A stretch of DNA of 64,000 nucleotides from Butyrivibrio fibrisolvens (GCF_023206215.1 NZ_CP065800.1:2852001-2916000), one strand, 5' to 3'; shown: positions 45,561-56,261, numbered from the stretch's first letter. Numbers and translations: made by a program. The notes: generated by a model from the letters alone, not told the origin.

Positions 45561-46899
45561 CTTTCTTGACCTCCCTTGTTAGCTGTGTATTAAGGATGCT
45601 CTCAAACAGCGCTCCTGCGCCTTTAAAGCCTGCAAATCCTTTATTTAATATGATGTTAAAAACGGGATAGCTTACAGGAAGAAGAACTCCGTTATATTCC
45701 TGAGCAAGCTTATAATCTATGGAACTTCCAAGAACCAGAAGCGGTGAAAGACGGTCTACATAATCCTCTGATTCCTCGTATGGGTGACGCTGTTCTATAA
45801 ATCTTCTGATTGCTGTTGTATCCTGTTCGAAGATAAGTTCAGGCTTTTGACCAAAATCGTATTCGTCAAGCTTTGATGTCAAGAGCTCTTCTTTTTCCTG
45901 AGTTAGATGATCAGTGATAAAAATATACCTTGGAATATAACCGATCTCATTTTCAAGATAATTGGCATATGCAAATGCATCTGTACTGTTGGCGATAACT
46001 ATTGCATAGCTCTGTGTATCAGTATCTGCAACATAATCTGCTATGCGGTCAAGGTAGCCGTAATAGCTTTTCTTCTCTTTATCCACAAGCTTTTTTATAT
46101 CCCCTATAGAAAGAGAAAGAGCAGATCCTATGCTATATAGAAACTCTTTGGTTGCTTCCGCGCCTATAGGGAGATCTGTTACAAGATAATCTATGTCATG
46201 TACTCTCTTGGCTGTCCTTGCTGCTTTTATTCCGTACAATGGACTTACGACTATGTTAAGAACTGCACCTCCTGCGCTTAAGATGTTCTCATGGCTTTGA
46301 TCGGGGGTAAGGAAAGTATTAACCTTAAGTCCAAGTTCTCTAAGAAGCCTTGCAATCTCTTCAAGATTCCCTCTAAAGTAGGGATCGTACCCGGGAACCT
46401 GTCCAAGGATATTCACAAGCTTTTCATCTTTTTTAGCCTTAGGGATATAATCTTCAAAAAGCGATGAAAATACTTCATCATATCCGTCATAAGCCTTGCC
46501 CTGAAAACCTCCTGTATCTATATATCTGACAGGGACATTATCAGGATTCTTGATATTTCTGATAACACTTTCAATATCTTCACCAATTATGTCCGTCATA
46601 CATGCTGACAAAACCAGAAACAGGTCTCCTTTCATCACTTCAAGTGTTGAATTAATCTGTGTTTCTAGGCGCTTGGCTGCTCCGAATATGACTTCCTTCT
46701 CTCCTATGTTGGAACTTGGGATGCTGACACCGCCGCAGTATCCTGATCCCAGATGTCCTCCCAGATAGTAAGCATTGGACAGTCCTCCGCCGCATCCCTG
46801 TGCTCCATGTATGATTGGAACAACGCCGGGAAGCGAACTTATAGTAGCCAGTGCACCTCCAAGCATGCACGAATATCTTGGTCTTTCTATAGGCTGCAT
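45553..46899 (-). CDS. Nitrogenase-like component 1, K-type (beta) subunit
   Basis: 448 residues, shorter than NifK at the N-terminus by about 60. P-cluster cysteines: C11 (SCMLGGALA), C36 (HGAQGCGG) and C100 (LSACMTDIIGEDIES); an extra C55 lies in GSGYCGG. The VPIIHGAQGC stretch is the NifK VHGSQGC. First gene of a five-gene unit; GGAG 8 nt before the ATG. Gene order K then D is inverted relative to nifDK. Could be a methylthio-alkane reductase-like or other organosulfur/unknown reductase; sequence alone does not tell. Confidence 0.85.
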   Translation of the reverse strand: MQPIERPRYSCMLGGALATISSLPGVVPIIHGAQGCGGGLSNAYYLGGHLGSGYCGGVSIPSSNIGEKEVIFGAAKRLETQINSTLEVMKGDLFLVLSACMTDIIGEDIESVIRNIKNPDNVPVRYIDTGGFQGKAYDGYDEVFSSLFEDYIPKAKKDEKLVNILGQVPGYDPYFRGNLEEIARLLRELGLKVNTFLTPDQSHENILSAGGAVLNIVVSPLYGIKAARTAKRVHDIDYLVTDLPIGAEATKEFLYSIGSALSLSIGDIKKLVDKEKKSYYGYLDRIADYVADTDTQSYAIVIANSTDAFAYANYLENEIGYIPRYIFITDHLTQEKEELLTSKLDEYDFGQKPELIFEQDTTAIRRFIEQRHPYEESEDYVDRLSPLLVLGSSIDYKLAQEYNGVLLPVSYPVFNIILNKGFAGFKGAGALFESILNTQLTREVKKVV

Positions 46900-47152
46900 T
46901 TTATGATCTCCTTTTAAAATATTTCAGTTTGGGCGTACTGATATGTTCATACTGCCTTTACCAGAACATGTCAGTATATATGCCTTTGTTGTCGGTTATT
47001 ATATGTGTCATACAAACAAGCCGTCTAATATGCGCTCTTTATAGCCTGCTATAGTCGGCCCTAAAAACCGCATAAAACAAGGCTTCCTTATAACAAGCCT
47101 GCATCTTATATTTATAAACTATACAAATGGTATTAGGGGGGCATGTATCCCG
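46900..47152. other. Leader/upstream region of the nitrogenase-like operon
   Basis: 253 bp, AT-rich with repeated TATA-like stretches; the promoter must lie here, but I cannot single out a good -35/-10 pair. Confidence 0.4.
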
Positions 47153-47433
47153 TTAGGGGAACAGAATTCATCCATTGGAGCTGCGCTGGCTGGGGGGAGT
47201 TTGAAAAGTATTTTCGCGTTCTTGAAGGGGTTATAGAATTCAAGGCATGTTATCCGGATATTTATATTCTAGGGTCTGAAACTCGCTTCGCTCAGACATG
47301 CAGACCCTAAGAAGAATATAAATATCCGGATAACACGCTCTTGAATTTAATAACCTCTTCAAAAGAACGCGAAAATACTTTTCAAACTCCCCCCAGCCAG
47401 TGCAGCTCCAATGGATGAATTCTGTTCCTCAAG
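47153..47433. repeat. Giant imperfect palindrome P3 (about 281 bp)
   Basis: Outer arm TTAGGGGAACAGAATTC returns as GAATTCTGTTCCTCAA; a G-rich stretch GGCTGGGGGGAGTTTG returns as CAAACTCCCCCCAGCC. Tip GGGTCTG / CAGACCC around AAACTCGCTTCGCTCAGAC, same orientation as P1. Outer arms unlike those of P1, P2 and P4. Confidence 0.95.
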
Positions 47434-47624
47434 GCTGACGGATACGTTATTGCGTGCTGTTTTGCACTTAATGATGTATTGGACAAGTTGATGTATTTTT
47501 AAAAAATTTTGAATGATTTTTTTGTGGAAAACTGTTGATTGATTTTCGTTTCTTGATAGATTATCATAATCTTCGGTTCGAAATGCAATGAAGTGATTAT
47601 TTATGATTATGAAAGAGGAACATC

Positions 47625-47948
47625 ATGACATCAAACAGACGTGACCTTATTAACGGTCTGGCTGCAGCCATGGGAGCAGGAACATTTGCAGCTACAACTT
47701 ATGAAGGAACTAACAGATATGATAAAGGAACAGGAACATTTTACTGCAACGGCCATATCATAAGCCCAAGCATAGTCGAGAAAGCCAGTGAGTTCTTTGA
47801 AGCTAATTTAAAGCGCTGCGACAGAAGCACCTCTGAAGGCAACGAAATGTACCTGATATACGAAACCGCAGTAGAAGCCATAAAGCTCATGAGAACCACC
47901 AACGCAAACCAGAACTCTTCTATTGTTGCTTCTAACAAGGATCATTAA
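47625..47948 (+). CDS. Orphan small protein between two giant palindromes
   Basis: 107 residues on the plus strand. Starts MTSNRRDLINGLAAAMGAGT; no signal peptide clear (a weak Tat-like 'NRRDLINGLAAAMGAG' is visible but short). Helical C-terminal half. GAGG 6 nt before the ATG. No family recognised. P3 and P4 flank it in opposite orientations and a terminator follows. Confidence 0.7.
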   Translation: MTSNRRDLINGLAAAMGAGTFAATTYEGTNRYDKGTGTFYCNGHIISPSIVEKASEFFEANLKRCDRSTSEGNEMYLIYETAVEAIKLMRTTNANQNSSIVASNKDH

Positions 47949-48029
47949 AACAGATATTCATAATATCTACTGATACAGTATTAAAGCTAAGAAAAAACTT
48001 AAACATGCGCTGCACATTGCGCTCTAAAT

Positions 48030-48071
48030 AAAATGCTCTCCTAGGCCAAATCTGCCTACGAGAGCATTTTC
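48030..48071 (+). terminator. Terminator after the orphan gene, possibly bidirectional
   Basis: AAAATGCTCTCCTAGGC and GCCTACGAGAGCATTTT pair with one mismatch; T-rich on one side, A-rich on the other, so it can stop transcripts from either side. Confidence 0.85.
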
Positions 48072-48368
48072 AAACTTTCCAATTACGTAAAAAGATCCAC
48101 CCCTTGTAGATATGCGATCATGGATGGTTTAAAAAGGATTTTCATGTCTTTTGAAGGTGTTATAAAATTCAAGAGCTTGATAGATGAAGTTTTATATTCT
48201 TCTTAGGGTCTGACTGTCTGAGCAAAGCGAGTTTCAGACCCTAGAATATAAAAGTTCATCTATCATGCCTTGAATTATAACAACTTCAAGATATGAAAAG
48301 ACTTTTTAAACCATCCATGATTGCATATCTACAAGGGGTGGATCTCCCACTACGAAAGTGGAAAGTTC
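48071..48368. repeat. Giant imperfect palindrome P4 (about 298 bp)
   Basis: GATCCACCCCTTGTAGATAT returns as ATATCTACAAGGGGTGGATC. Tip GGGTCTGACTGTCTGAGCAA with CAGACCC, same orientation as P2. Inner arms nearly the same as in P2. It ends 6 bp before the ilvE stop codon. Confidence 0.95.
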
Positions 48369-48374
48369 CCCTTC

Positions 48375-49412
48375 TTACTCTACTGGAATCTCGTGAATCC
48401 AGCCTTCGGGAGCTTCTACGCTACCCATCTGGATACCGGTAAGTGTATCATAGAGCTTCTTGATAACAGGTCCCATTTCATCCATACCGGAAGCAAAGCA
48501 GATCTCCTTGCCATGATCGTTGATCTTGCCAACAGGGCTTATAACAGCAGCTGTTCCGCACAGACCCATCTCAGTGAAGTTCTCTACTTCTGAAAGCTTA
48601 ACAGGTCTTTCTTCTACGTTAAGACCAAGGATATCTCTTGCTACAGTTACAATAGATCTTCTTGTGATAGAAGGAAGGATAGAATCTGTATGTGACTTAG
48701 GAACCACAAGTCCACCATCCTTAGTAACGAAGATGATATTAGCTCCGCCAGTCTCCTCAATGTAAGTTCTGGACTCAGCATCAAGATATACATTCTCAGC
48801 AAAGCCTTCTTCATGAGCTGTTACGATAGCATGAAGACTCATTGCATAGTTAAGTCCTGCCTTGATATTACCTGTTCCGTGTGGTGCTGCTCTGTCGAAG
48901 TCAGAGATCTTAACTACGATCGGCTTAGCACCACCCTTGAAGTAAGGGCCAACAGGTGTACAGAAGATTCTGAACTGATATTCATCAGCAGGTTTAACAC
49001 CGATTACATTGCCTGTAGCAAACATAACAGGACGGATATAAAGTGTAGCACCGCTTCCGTAAGGTGGAACCCAGTCCTTATTGGCAGCTACAACTTCCTC
49101 TACAGCCTTTAAAAATCTCTCTTCAGGGAACTGAGGCATCTCAAGTCTTGCAGCAGAATCCTTCATACGAGAAGCGTTAAGATCAGGACGGAAAGTGACT
49201 ATTTTGCCATCCTTTGTCTCATATGCTTTAAGTCCTTCAAAACATTCCTGAGCATAGTGAAGAACACCTGAGTCCTCGCTTAATACAACCTTAGAATCTG
49301 TTGTTATCTCACCATCATCCCATTTTCCATCTTTAAAATTAGATACATATCTGTAATCAGTAGTTATGTAACTAAAGCCGATGTTGCTCCAGTCAAGTTC
49401 TTTCTTAGCCAT
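48375..49412 (-). CDS. ilvE: Branched-chain amino acid aminotransferase
   Basis: 345 residues, fold-type IV PLP enzyme. PLP lysine K184 in GTGNIKAGLNYA; FEGLKAYETKDG near 58 and EETGGANIIFV near 218 are typical of the long (BCAT2-like) form. Last step of valine, leucine and isoleucine synthesis. Own promoter at 49538-49565 with a palindrome just downstream. Confidence 0.97.
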   Translation of the reverse strand: MAKKELDWSNIGFSYITTDYRYVSNFKDGKWDDGEITTDSKVVLSEDSGVLHYAQECFEGLKAYETKDGKIVTFRPDLNASRMKDSAARLEMPQFPEERFLKAVEEVVAANKDWVPPYGSGATLYIRPVMFATGNVIGVKPADEYQFRIFCTPVGPYFKGGAKPIVVKISDFDRAAPHGTGNIKAGLNYAMSLHAIVTAHEEGFAENVYLDAESRTYIEETGGANIIFVTKDGGLVVPKSHTDSILPSITRRSIVTVARDILGLNVEERPVKLSEVENFTEMGLCGTAAVISPVGKINDHGKEICFASGMDEMGPVIKKLYDTLTGIQMGSVEAPEGWIHEIPVE

Positions 49413-49512
49413 TTCCTAATCCTCTTTTCTTATTATTTGCCTCCCGCATTATGACACAAGGTCATAATTGCATGCCTAAAAGCATTTATAAAAGCTTTTG
49501 ACCTGTACAATT

Positions 49513-49524
49513 TTAACATGTTAA
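49513..49524. promoter_or_regulatory. Candidate operator in the ilvE leader
   Basis: TTAACATGTTAA is a perfect 12-bp palindrome within CAATTTTAACATGTTAAATT, about 15 bp past the -10. A similar site (TTAACGCGTCAA after CAATT) is in the ilvN leader at 58290-58301. Confidence 0.4.
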
Positions 49525-49537
49525 ATTGATTAAATTT

Positions 49538-49565
49538 ATTATAAGTCCAAATCAGAAGCTGTCAA
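49538..49565 (-). promoter_or_regulatory. Consensus sigma-A promoter for ilvE
   Basis: Minus strand TTGACA, 16-bp spacer, TATAAT: perfect match to both consensus boxes. Confidence 0.85.
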
Positions 49566-49594
49566 GAATACAATCTTTTGCTCTTTTGGCAAAA

Positions 49595-51073
49595 TTATTC
49601 TTGATCTTTTTTAACATCTGCACCCTCAGCATTTTTATTCTCAGTTTTGTCTTTAGACAAAGCCTTATCTTCCGTAACATGACTATGTTCAATAGGTAAC
49701 TTGGTACCTGTTACGTTACTATCCTTGTGAGAGCGTTTATGTTCATCCTTATGTTTGGATCTAAAGATCCTGCTCCAGGAAGAGCCTGTTCTCTGGGCTC
49801 TGTATTTGGTGCTGTTGGGGTCTCCCAGATAATGAAACTTACCATCCTCTATATAGGCGGTATCTATATAAGTATCCTCATCTGTAGGAAGATTGTTCCT
49901 GCCAAGATAATAATCTGTAAGCCTTGAAATAAGCGCATAGATAACGGCAAATATCGGAACACCCAGTATCCATCCTGCAAATCCCCATACGCTTCCAAAC
50001 AGCATGATAGCAAAAATAACCCAGAAGCTTGAAAGACCTGTAGAGTTTCCAAGTATCTTAGGTCCTATTATATTGCCGTCTATCTGCTGAAGTATTATGA
50101 CAAATATAATAAATTCAAGTGCTGACAACGGATTTATGAGTATAAGTATAAGTCCTCCCAGAAAACCGCCTATATATGGTCCAAAGAAAGGAATTATATT
50201 AGTAACTCCGACAATCACTGCTATAAGCAAAGGATATGGGATGTCAAGTACCATACAGCCAATATAACACAGTATTCCAACGATTGTAGAATCCACTATC
50301 TTGCCAGTAATAAATCCAGTAAAAGTCGTATGAACAAGTCTTGAAGACGAGATAACCTCATTGGCAATATCCTCTCTAAAAAAGGCATATGCCATCTTCT
50401 TGCCTTTACCACAAAAGCCTTCCTTTGCATTAAGCACATATATAGCTACAATAAATCCAACTATCAGGTTGAAGAAAACATTTATAACATTAAGTGCCTG
50501 AACAGATACCGTAGAGATGATCTCTGATATATTGGGAAGGACTTTCTCTTGTATAAAATTGTTAACTCTGATATATATCTGATCTGCTACTGTATTAACC
50601 GTACTTATAGTTGCAGGATCAGATGATTCCATAAATCTGTTGATCGAACGGTCGATATTTCTATAGTACATAGGGATATTACGAATAATATCCCTTATAC
50701 TCTGATAGATCTGAGGGATGATATAGTATAGAAAAGCCCAAACTACAAAGACTACCAGAGTCATGGTTATGATAATGGCGATATTTCTTATAAGCTGTTT
50801 CTGACGAAACTCACCATTCTCATCACGCTTTGCTCCGGCTTTCTCCCATATTTTCTCTAAGATCTTCTGCTCTATAAAATTAAGGATAGGTGAAAGGATA
50901 TATCCTAGTACAAGGCCAGTAACAATTCCTTCCATACCATTAACTACAGAATGAATTCCGGATATAATATGCCCGCCCTTGAATATAACGTAATAAAGCA
51001 GCATTACAACAAGTGCAGTGATTATACCGGTGATACTCCATGTGATCTGGTCCTTATTAGGTCTGAATTTCAA
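49595..51073 (-). CDS. AI-2E family transporter
   Basis: 492 residues from TTG 51073, where GGGGGG lies 8 nt upstream; an in-frame ATG at 51133 would overlap the Mrp gene. About 7-8 membrane helices, with VGVTNIIPFFGPYIGG near 300 and GNIIGPKILGNSTGLSSFWV, hallmarks of PF01594. The name comes from one autoinducer exporter; many members are ion or unknown transporters. A Lys/Asp-rich cytoplasmic tail of about 90 residues ends the protein. Confidence 0.88.
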   Translation of the reverse strand: MKFRPNKDQITWSITGIITALVVMLLYYVIFKGGHIISGIHSVVNGMEGIVTGLVLGYILSPILNFIEQKILEKIWEKAGAKRDENGEFRQKQLIRNIAIIITMTLVVFVVWAFLYYIIPQIYQSIRDIIRNIPMYYRNIDRSINRFMESSDPATISTVNTVADQIYIRVNNFIQEKVLPNISEIISTVSVQALNVINVFFNLIVGFIVAIYVLNAKEGFCGKGKKMAYAFFREDIANEVISSSRLVHTTFTGFITGKIVDSTIVGILCYIGCMVLDIPYPLLIAVIVGVTNIIPFFGPYIGGFLGGLILILINPLSALEFIIFVIILQQIDGNIIGPKILGNSTGLSSFWVIFAIMLFGSVWGFAGWILGVPIFAVIYALISRLTDYYLGRNNLPTDEDTYIDTAYIEDGKFHYLGDPNSTKYRAQRTGSSWSRIFRSKHKDEHKRSHKDSNVTGTKLPIEHSHVTEDKALSKDKTENKNAEGADVKKDQE

Positions 51074-51092
51074 ATCAGTATCCCCCCATATC

Positions 51093-51908
51093 TTATTCTG
51101 AGAGAGCCTTAAGTCTGTATACGAGCTGATCAAGATCTTCTGACACTATATCCTCAACCTGTCCCTTATCGCAAAGTCCTGCAAATGAAGAATCAAGTGG
51201 AAGGCGACCGAGTATATCAATTCCCTTGGAAGCTGCATATGAATCTAGACTGCTTTCGCCAAAGATAGATATCATCTCGCCGCAATGAGGACACTTCATA
51301 TAACTCATATTCTCAACAAGTCCGATGACAGGTATGTTCATCATCTTTGCCATGTTAACTGCCTTTTCTACGATCATAGCAACCAGATCCTGAGGAGTAG
51401 CTACTACAATGATACCGTCAACAGGAAGTGACTGGAACACTGTAAGCGGAACGTCGCCTGTTCCCGGAGGCATATCTACAAACATGTAGTCTACATCACC
51501 CCAGCAAACCTCTGACCAGAACTGCTTAACAACGCCTGCAATAACCGGACCTCTCCAGATAACAGGGTCTGTCTCATTCTGCATCAGAAGATTTATAGAC
51601 ATGATATCTATTCCCTTAGATGAAGAAGCAGGGATTATAAGTCCCTTCTCATTGACCTGCTTGACGCTTGATACTCCGAACATCTTAGGTATAGAAGGTC
51701 CTGTAATATCAGCATCCATGATAGCTGTCTTAAAACCTTCACGGTTCATAGCACATGCTGACATAGCTGTTACAAAGCTTTTACCAACACCGCCTTTACC
51801 TGATACTACGCCTATAACTTTCTTAACATGTGTTCCTTCAGCCGGATCCACTTTAAAATTCACAGGCTTTTTAGCCGCAAATTTTTTTCTTAATTCTTCG
51901 TCTGCCAT
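51093..51908 (-). CDS. Mrp/NBP35 family P-loop ATPase (iron-sulfur carrier)
   Basis: 271 residues from ATG 51908 (GGAGG 6 nt upstream). Deviant Walker A GKGGVGKS near 37-44, switch FVDMPPGTGDVPL near 138, and CxxC in MKCPHCGEMIS near 215, which holds a bridging Fe-S cluster at the dimer interface. It lies right after leuD; LeuC needs a 4Fe-4S cluster, which fits cluster delivery within the operon (inference). Confidence 0.92.
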   Translation of the reverse strand: MADEELRKKFAAKKPVNFKVDPAEGTHVKKVIGVVSGKGGVGKSFVTAMSACAMNREGFKTAIMDADITGPSIPKMFGVSSVKQVNEKGLIIPASSSKGIDIMSINLLMQNETDPVIWRGPVIAGVVKQFWSEVCWGDVDYMFVDMPPGTGDVPLTVFQSLPVDGIIVVATPQDLVAMIVEKAVNMAKMMNIPVIGLVENMSYMKCPHCGEMISIFGESSLDSYAASKGIDILGRLPLDSSFAGLCDKGQVEDIVSEDLDQLVYRLKALSE

Positions 51909-51922
51909 GCAAACCTCCAAAA

Positions 51923-52411
51923 TTATTTTGTATTAATATAATTTACGAGGCCTCCGAGGTCTATTATCTTCTGCATGAATTCAGGGAATGCCTGTCCCTG
52001 ATATTTCTTGCCGGTGGTCTCATCAGTTATGATACCACTATCAAAGTCAATATTCACTACATCGCCGGAATTAATTTCTCTGGCTGCTTCAGGGCATTCA
52101 ATTATAGGAAGTCCTATATTGATAGCATTCCTGTAGAATATCCTGGCGAAGGTTTCTGCTATAACACAGGATACGCCTGCAGCCTTAATAGCTATAGGTG
52201 CGTGTTCACGAGATGATCCGCAGCCAAAATTCTTATTGGCAACAATAATATCCCCTTCATTTACCTTGCTGACAAAATCCTTGTCGATATCTTCCATGCA
52301 GTGAGCTGCAAGGTCCTTTGGATCTGTATTGTTAAGATATCTTGCAGGTATGATAACGTCAGTATCTACGTTATCTCCGTATTTAAAAACTCTACCGTTT
52401 GCATTTTCCAT
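51923..52411 (-). CDS. leuD: 3-isopropylmalate dehydratase small subunit
   Basis: 162 residues, the short archaeal/clostridial form. [16 protein letters not shown] at the start, [11 protein letters not shown] near 63 as the substrate loop, and [12 protein letters not shown]. With LeuC it isomerises isopropylmalate in leucine synthesis. GGAGG 9 nt before the ATG. Confidence 0.96.
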   Translation of the reverse strand: MENANGRVFKYGDNVDTDVIIPARYLNNTDPKDLAAHCMEDIDKDFVSKVNEGDIIVANKNFGCGSSREHAPIAIKAAGVSCVIAETFARIFYRNAINIGLPIIECPEAAREINSGDVVNIDFDSGIITDETTGKKYQGQAFPEFMQKIIDLGGLVNYINTK

Positions 52412-52438
52412 TTTAACTATCCTCCAAAAAGGCTATAT

Positions 52439-52498
52439 CAAAGCTATTTTTTTGATATCAAAGCGATATTTTTGATATCAAAGCGATATTTTTTATAT
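52439..52498. repeat. Three 20-bp direct repeats in the leuC-leuD gap
   Basis: CAAAGCGATATTTTTGATAT repeated three times with small changes; ATATC/GATAT pairs let adjacent units form small hairpins. Confidence 0.85.
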
Positions 52499-52515
52499 CG
52501 CTGGTATTGAGATAT

Positions 52516-53781
52516 TCAAAGTTCAGATGGCTGTGAGATCTTGCCTGTTACAGCACTTGCCGCTGCAACTTCAGGTGACGCAAGATATATCTCTGAATCA
52601 ATAGCTCCCATACGTCCGACAAAGTTACGATTAGTTGTAGATACGCATCTTTCCTTGCTTGCCAAAACGCCCATATAGCCTCCAAGACAAGGACCACAGG
52701 TTGGTGTAGATATTACGGCACCTGCATTTATGAATATCTCAAGAAGTCCCTCTTTAAGAGCCTGCATATATATCTTCTGTGTAGCAGGAATGACTATGCA
52801 TCTGACATTATCTGCAACATGTCTGTCTTTGAGAATAGCTGCAGCCATGCGAAGGTCAGATATACGTCCGTTGGTACATGAACCGATAACAACCTGATCT
52901 ATCTCTATATCACCTATCTGGTCAAAAGTCTTGGCATTTTCCGGAAGATGAGGGAATGAAACTGTAGGTGTAAGTTTAGAAAGGTCGATCTCTATAGTCT
53001 TTACATACTCTGCATCAGGATCAGCTTCAAAGACTTCATATTCCTTGCCAGGTGCATGCTCTTTTAAGTATTCGATAGTTTTTTCATCAACAGGGAAGAT
53101 TCCGTTCTTGCCGCCTGCTTCAATAGCCATGTTGGCGATAGTGAATCTGTCATCCATAGAAAGGCTCTTAACACCCTCTCCTGTGAATTCCATGGACTGA
53201 TAGAGTGCTCCGTCTACCCCGATCATTCCGATTATGTGAAGTATGAGATCCTTACCTGATACATATTTGGAAAAAGATCCTTTGAGTTCAAATTTTATCG
53301 CTGAAGGAACTTTAAACCAGGCCTTACCGGTAGCCATACCGGCAGCCATATCAGTAGAACCCACGCCAGTTGAAAATGCTCCCAGTGCTCCATAAGTACA
53401 AGTATGAGAATCTGCACCGATTATCAGATCACCCGGAACAGTCAGTCCGCTTTCAGGAAGAAGGGCATGCTCGATACCCATTTTGCCAACTTCAAAATAA
53501 TTAGTGATCTTGTTCTTTTTTGCAAATTCACGAACACATTTACAGTTTTCAGCTGACTTAATGTCCTTGTTAGGGACGAAATGATCCGGAACAAGCGCTA
53601 TCTTGTCCTTATCAAAAACTCCATCTGTATTAAACTTCTTCATCTCGCCTATAGCAACAGGGCTTGTAATATCGTTGCCAAGAACAAGATCCAGATCTGC
53701 TTCAATAAGCTGACCAGCTACAACATGGTCAAGTCCTGCATGTTTTGCCAGGATCTTCTGGCTCATAGTCATTCCACTCAT
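52516..53781 (-). CDS. leuC: 3-isopropylmalate dehydratase large subunit
   Basis: 421 residues, homoaconitase-type. Cluster cysteines in [12 protein letters not shown] near 300 and [13 protein letters not shown] near 362; [20 protein letters not shown] near 130. Start [10 protein letters not shown] overlaps the YfhO stop as ATGA, with AGGAG 8 nt upstream. Pairs with LeuD encoded next. Confidence 0.97.
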   Translation of the reverse strand: MSGMTMSQKILAKHAGLDHVVAGQLIEADLDLVLGNDITSPVAIGEMKKFNTDGVFDKDKIALVPDHFVPNKDIKSAENCKCVREFAKKNKITNYFEVGKMGIEHALLPESGLTVPGDLIIGADSHTCTYGALGAFSTGVGSTDMAAGMATGKAWFKVPSAIKFELKGSFSKYVSGKDLILHIIGMIGVDGALYQSMEFTGEGVKSLSMDDRFTIANMAIEAGGKNGIFPVDEKTIEYLKEHAPGKEYEVFEADPDAEYVKTIEIDLSKLTPTVSFPHLPENAKTFDQIGDIEIDQVVIGSCTNGRISDLRMAAAILKDRHVADNVRCIVIPATQKIYMQALKEGLLEIFINAGAVISTPTCGPCLGGYMGVLASKERCVSTTNRNFVGRMGAIDSEIYLASPEVAAASAVTGKISQPSEL

Positions 53782-56261
53782 TGTGTAATCTCCTGATTCT
53801 TATTAAGATAACTAAAGCTAATGTATGAAATAAGTATTAATATTCCGATCACTGATATGCCAAGACCAAGGTATATACCTTTTGGCAGATATTTTACAGT
53901 TATAGTATGACTTCCCTTGCTCACCGGTATAGCCATAAGCCCGTAATCTGCTGTTATGATATCAACTTTCTTGCCATCGACAGTAGCAGTCATTCCCTCA
54001 ACATTAGGGACTGAGAAAAAGACAAGCTCGTACTCTTTAAAATTCTTGGTGACTGCTTCAAATCCATTTTTGGTTGTAGTAAAAGCAGTACATGCAGATG
54101 CTCTTCTTTGATTGCACAAAGATCTGAACTGATATATATCAATCTCATCATTGGCAATGTCTGATGCACTAAGTCTTATCATGTTGCCATGATAGGTATT
54201 GGCTATCTCATCAGGAAGAATCAGAACTTTGACAAGAGATAGGTCATGATCTGAGGCATCTGCCGCGGTCCAGTCCGATTCTGATGTATAGTAGTCAAAG
54301 GTAAATCCCATCGGAATATAATTGGTATTTTCAAATAAGGTAAATCCGTTCATCTCTTCTAATGAGCTAACCTGCTCATAGTCAAGGGTACCTTCATTGT
54401 TCAAGAACTCATCATCGTCATTGATCCTTGAATTCTCAACATAATATCTTGCTGACAAAAGTGCTCTGAGTCCTGCTCTTGTCAGCGGCGAGTCAGATTC
54501 TACAGACCTTGTTATACCTGCTGCGCCTTCATAGAAATCAAATATCTGTGACGGAACTGTAGACAAAAAGCAGTGTATAGTCGGTATCCCCCATCTCATC
54601 TCATAATTGGTAGATGTGGAATCTGTCTCTATTCTGGAAAAAGAGCTTTCGTCTATAGTAGGCCTTGTATCGATCATCTGAAGCTTCCACTGCTCCATAC
54701 CAAAATCACTTATAAGTGAGCTTCCATTGATAAGTATGATCATAGTACCGATACAACCTGCAAATACAGTTCCTGCAAAGGATAAGTTCACTCTGGTTTT
54801 TATTTTCCTTGATAAGAATACAATCAGTATAAGTATCGAGCAAAAAACAGCTGTTCCAAGAACGTCTCTCCAGAAGATATCACTGTTTGAGACCATCTGC
54901 ATATAGACAATATTGCCATCATCATCTCTTGAAGGAAGTATAGCAATAATTATAAGCAGAAGGAACATGATGATCGTAGCAAGAGTTCCAGTTCGAAGAT
55001 TCTCACCTCTATCCCTTTCTACCATCTCACAGGTCACAAGACTCATGATAAGTATGGGCATATAGAACCATCTTGCATAATACTGTGAGTTAAAAAGTGA
55101 AAAGGCCGAATTGAAAACAGGTATAAAAGCTATGATCAAAGATGCTATAAGCATCCTCTTCTTCCAGGAAGCCTGCCCCTTAAAAGCTCTAAAGTAAGCG
55201 ATAACTCCTGCAAGTCCAAACATAGGAAGGTACACAGCAAGAGAAGCATTCTTGACAGTAGTTGTAAAAAACAGTGTACCTCTTCCGATGATATCAGGAA
55301 GCATTATCATACTCTTAATGATATCCCAGTACATATATCCGCTTGGATACACTACAATGTCGTATCCAAGGAGTATATTATCAAGTCTGCTGTTTCCGGC
55401 AACTCCGTTAAAAGCAAGTACCAAAAACAGTCCTGCTACCATAATACCGGTGATACCTGCAGTTATAAGTCTTATAAGATTCTTGCCGGTATCTGACATC
55501 TTCCTTCCGGGAACATATCTTAAGATAAAATAAAGTCCCAAAAAGATAACCTGACCAAAGAAGAAGTAATAATTAACAACGCTGCAGACACAGGTCATCA
55601 CAGCAAAGAATATCCATCTGGACCTGCTGATCTTAAAGCCTTTTTGTCCGTTATCAAATGCACATAAGTTCTCAAAGGCAATCATTAAAAGTGGGAAAAA
55701 AGCTACAGCATCTGTAAAGTGGTTGAATACTATGTTAGTAGCATTGAAACCGCAAAAAGCAAAAAGTAACGCTCCAATCTGTGCTGCGCGATTGGTCCTT
55801 GTATATCTTCTCATATAAAGGAATGCATTGGCGGATGCTACGCCATACTTAAGCGCCATAAGATAAGGCATCATGTATGGAAGAAAACTTTCAGGAAAAG
55901 GAATTGTGATCCAGAAGAATGGACTCCCCATAAGATAGAAAGCAAGATCCGCAGTAAGATCTCCACCAAGATCCAGATTCCAGTTCCAGAACAGCTGTCC
56001 ATTCCTTATAGCTCTGTGAGCCAGAATATAGAAAGGCACCTGTTGAACATTATAATCGCCGTAATAGAAAAAGAGTCCATTATGTTTAATAATGACATAT
56101 AATGCAGCAAGCACATACATGAAAACGCCAAGGAAAAACATGCAAAACCACATCTTCACTTTGCCAAATTCCTTACTATGCGCTTTTACTTCTACTTTGT
56201 TGTCTTCTACTTCGTTTCTTACAACATTATTATTTTTGGAAATAATATCCTGCTTGTCCAA
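53778..56261 (-). CDS. YfhO family membrane protein
   Basis: 827 residues, about 13 membrane helices and a large outer loop domain (about 540-790). [20 protein letters not shown] and [20 protein letters not shown] are typical YfhO features; Gram-positive YfhO proteins are thought to glycosylate lipoteichoic acid or similar polymers. TTG start at 56261, with GGGGAG 11 nt upstream. Its presence between ilvC and leuC, overlapping leuC, is unexpected for an amino acid operon. Confidence 0.9.
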   Translation of the reverse strand: MDKQDIISKNNNVVRNEVEDNKVEVKAHSKEFGKVKMWFCMFFLGVFMYVLAALYVIIKHNGLFFYYGDYNVQQVPFYILAHRAIRNGQLFWNWNLDLGGDLTADLAFYLMGSPFFWITIPFPESFLPYMMPYLMALKYGVASANAFLYMRRYTRTNRAAQIGALLFAFCGFNATNIVFNHFTDAVAFFPLLMIAFENLCAFDNGQKGFKISRSRWIFFAVMTCVCSVVNYYFFFGQVIFLGLYFILRYVPGRKMSDTGKNLIRLITAGITGIMVAGLFLVLAFNGVAGNSRLDNILLGYDIVVYPSGYMYWDIIKSMIMLPDIIGRGTLFFTTTVKNASLAVYLPMFGLAGVIAYFRAFKGQASWKKRMLIASLIIAFIPVFNSAFSLFNSQYYARWFYMPILIMSLVTCEMVERDRGENLRTGTLATIIMFLLLIIIAILPSRDDDGNIVYMQMVSNSDIFWRDVLGTAVFCSILILIVFLSRKIKTRVNLSFAGTVFAGCIGTMIILINGSSLISDFGMEQWKLQMIDTRPTIDESSFSRIETDSTSTNYEMRWGIPTIHCFLSTVPSQIFDFYEGAAGITRSVESDSPLTRAGLRALLSARYYVENSRINDDDEFLNNEGTLDYEQVSSLEEMNGFTLFENTNYIPMGFTFDYYTSESDWTAADASDHDLSLVKVLILPDEIANTYHGNMIRLSASDIANDEIDIYQFRSLCNQRRASACTAFTTTKNGFEAVTKNFKEYELVFFSVPNVEGMTATVDGKKVDIITADYGLMAIPVSKGSHTITVKYLPKGIYLGLGISVIGILILISYISFSYLNKNQEITQ

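Noticed and set aside
43944..46899. True nitrogen-fixation genes (nifDK)
   Set aside because: The histidine ligand region of NifD is not conserved, N-terminus of K is short, and no nifH, nifE, nifN or nifB is present in the window.
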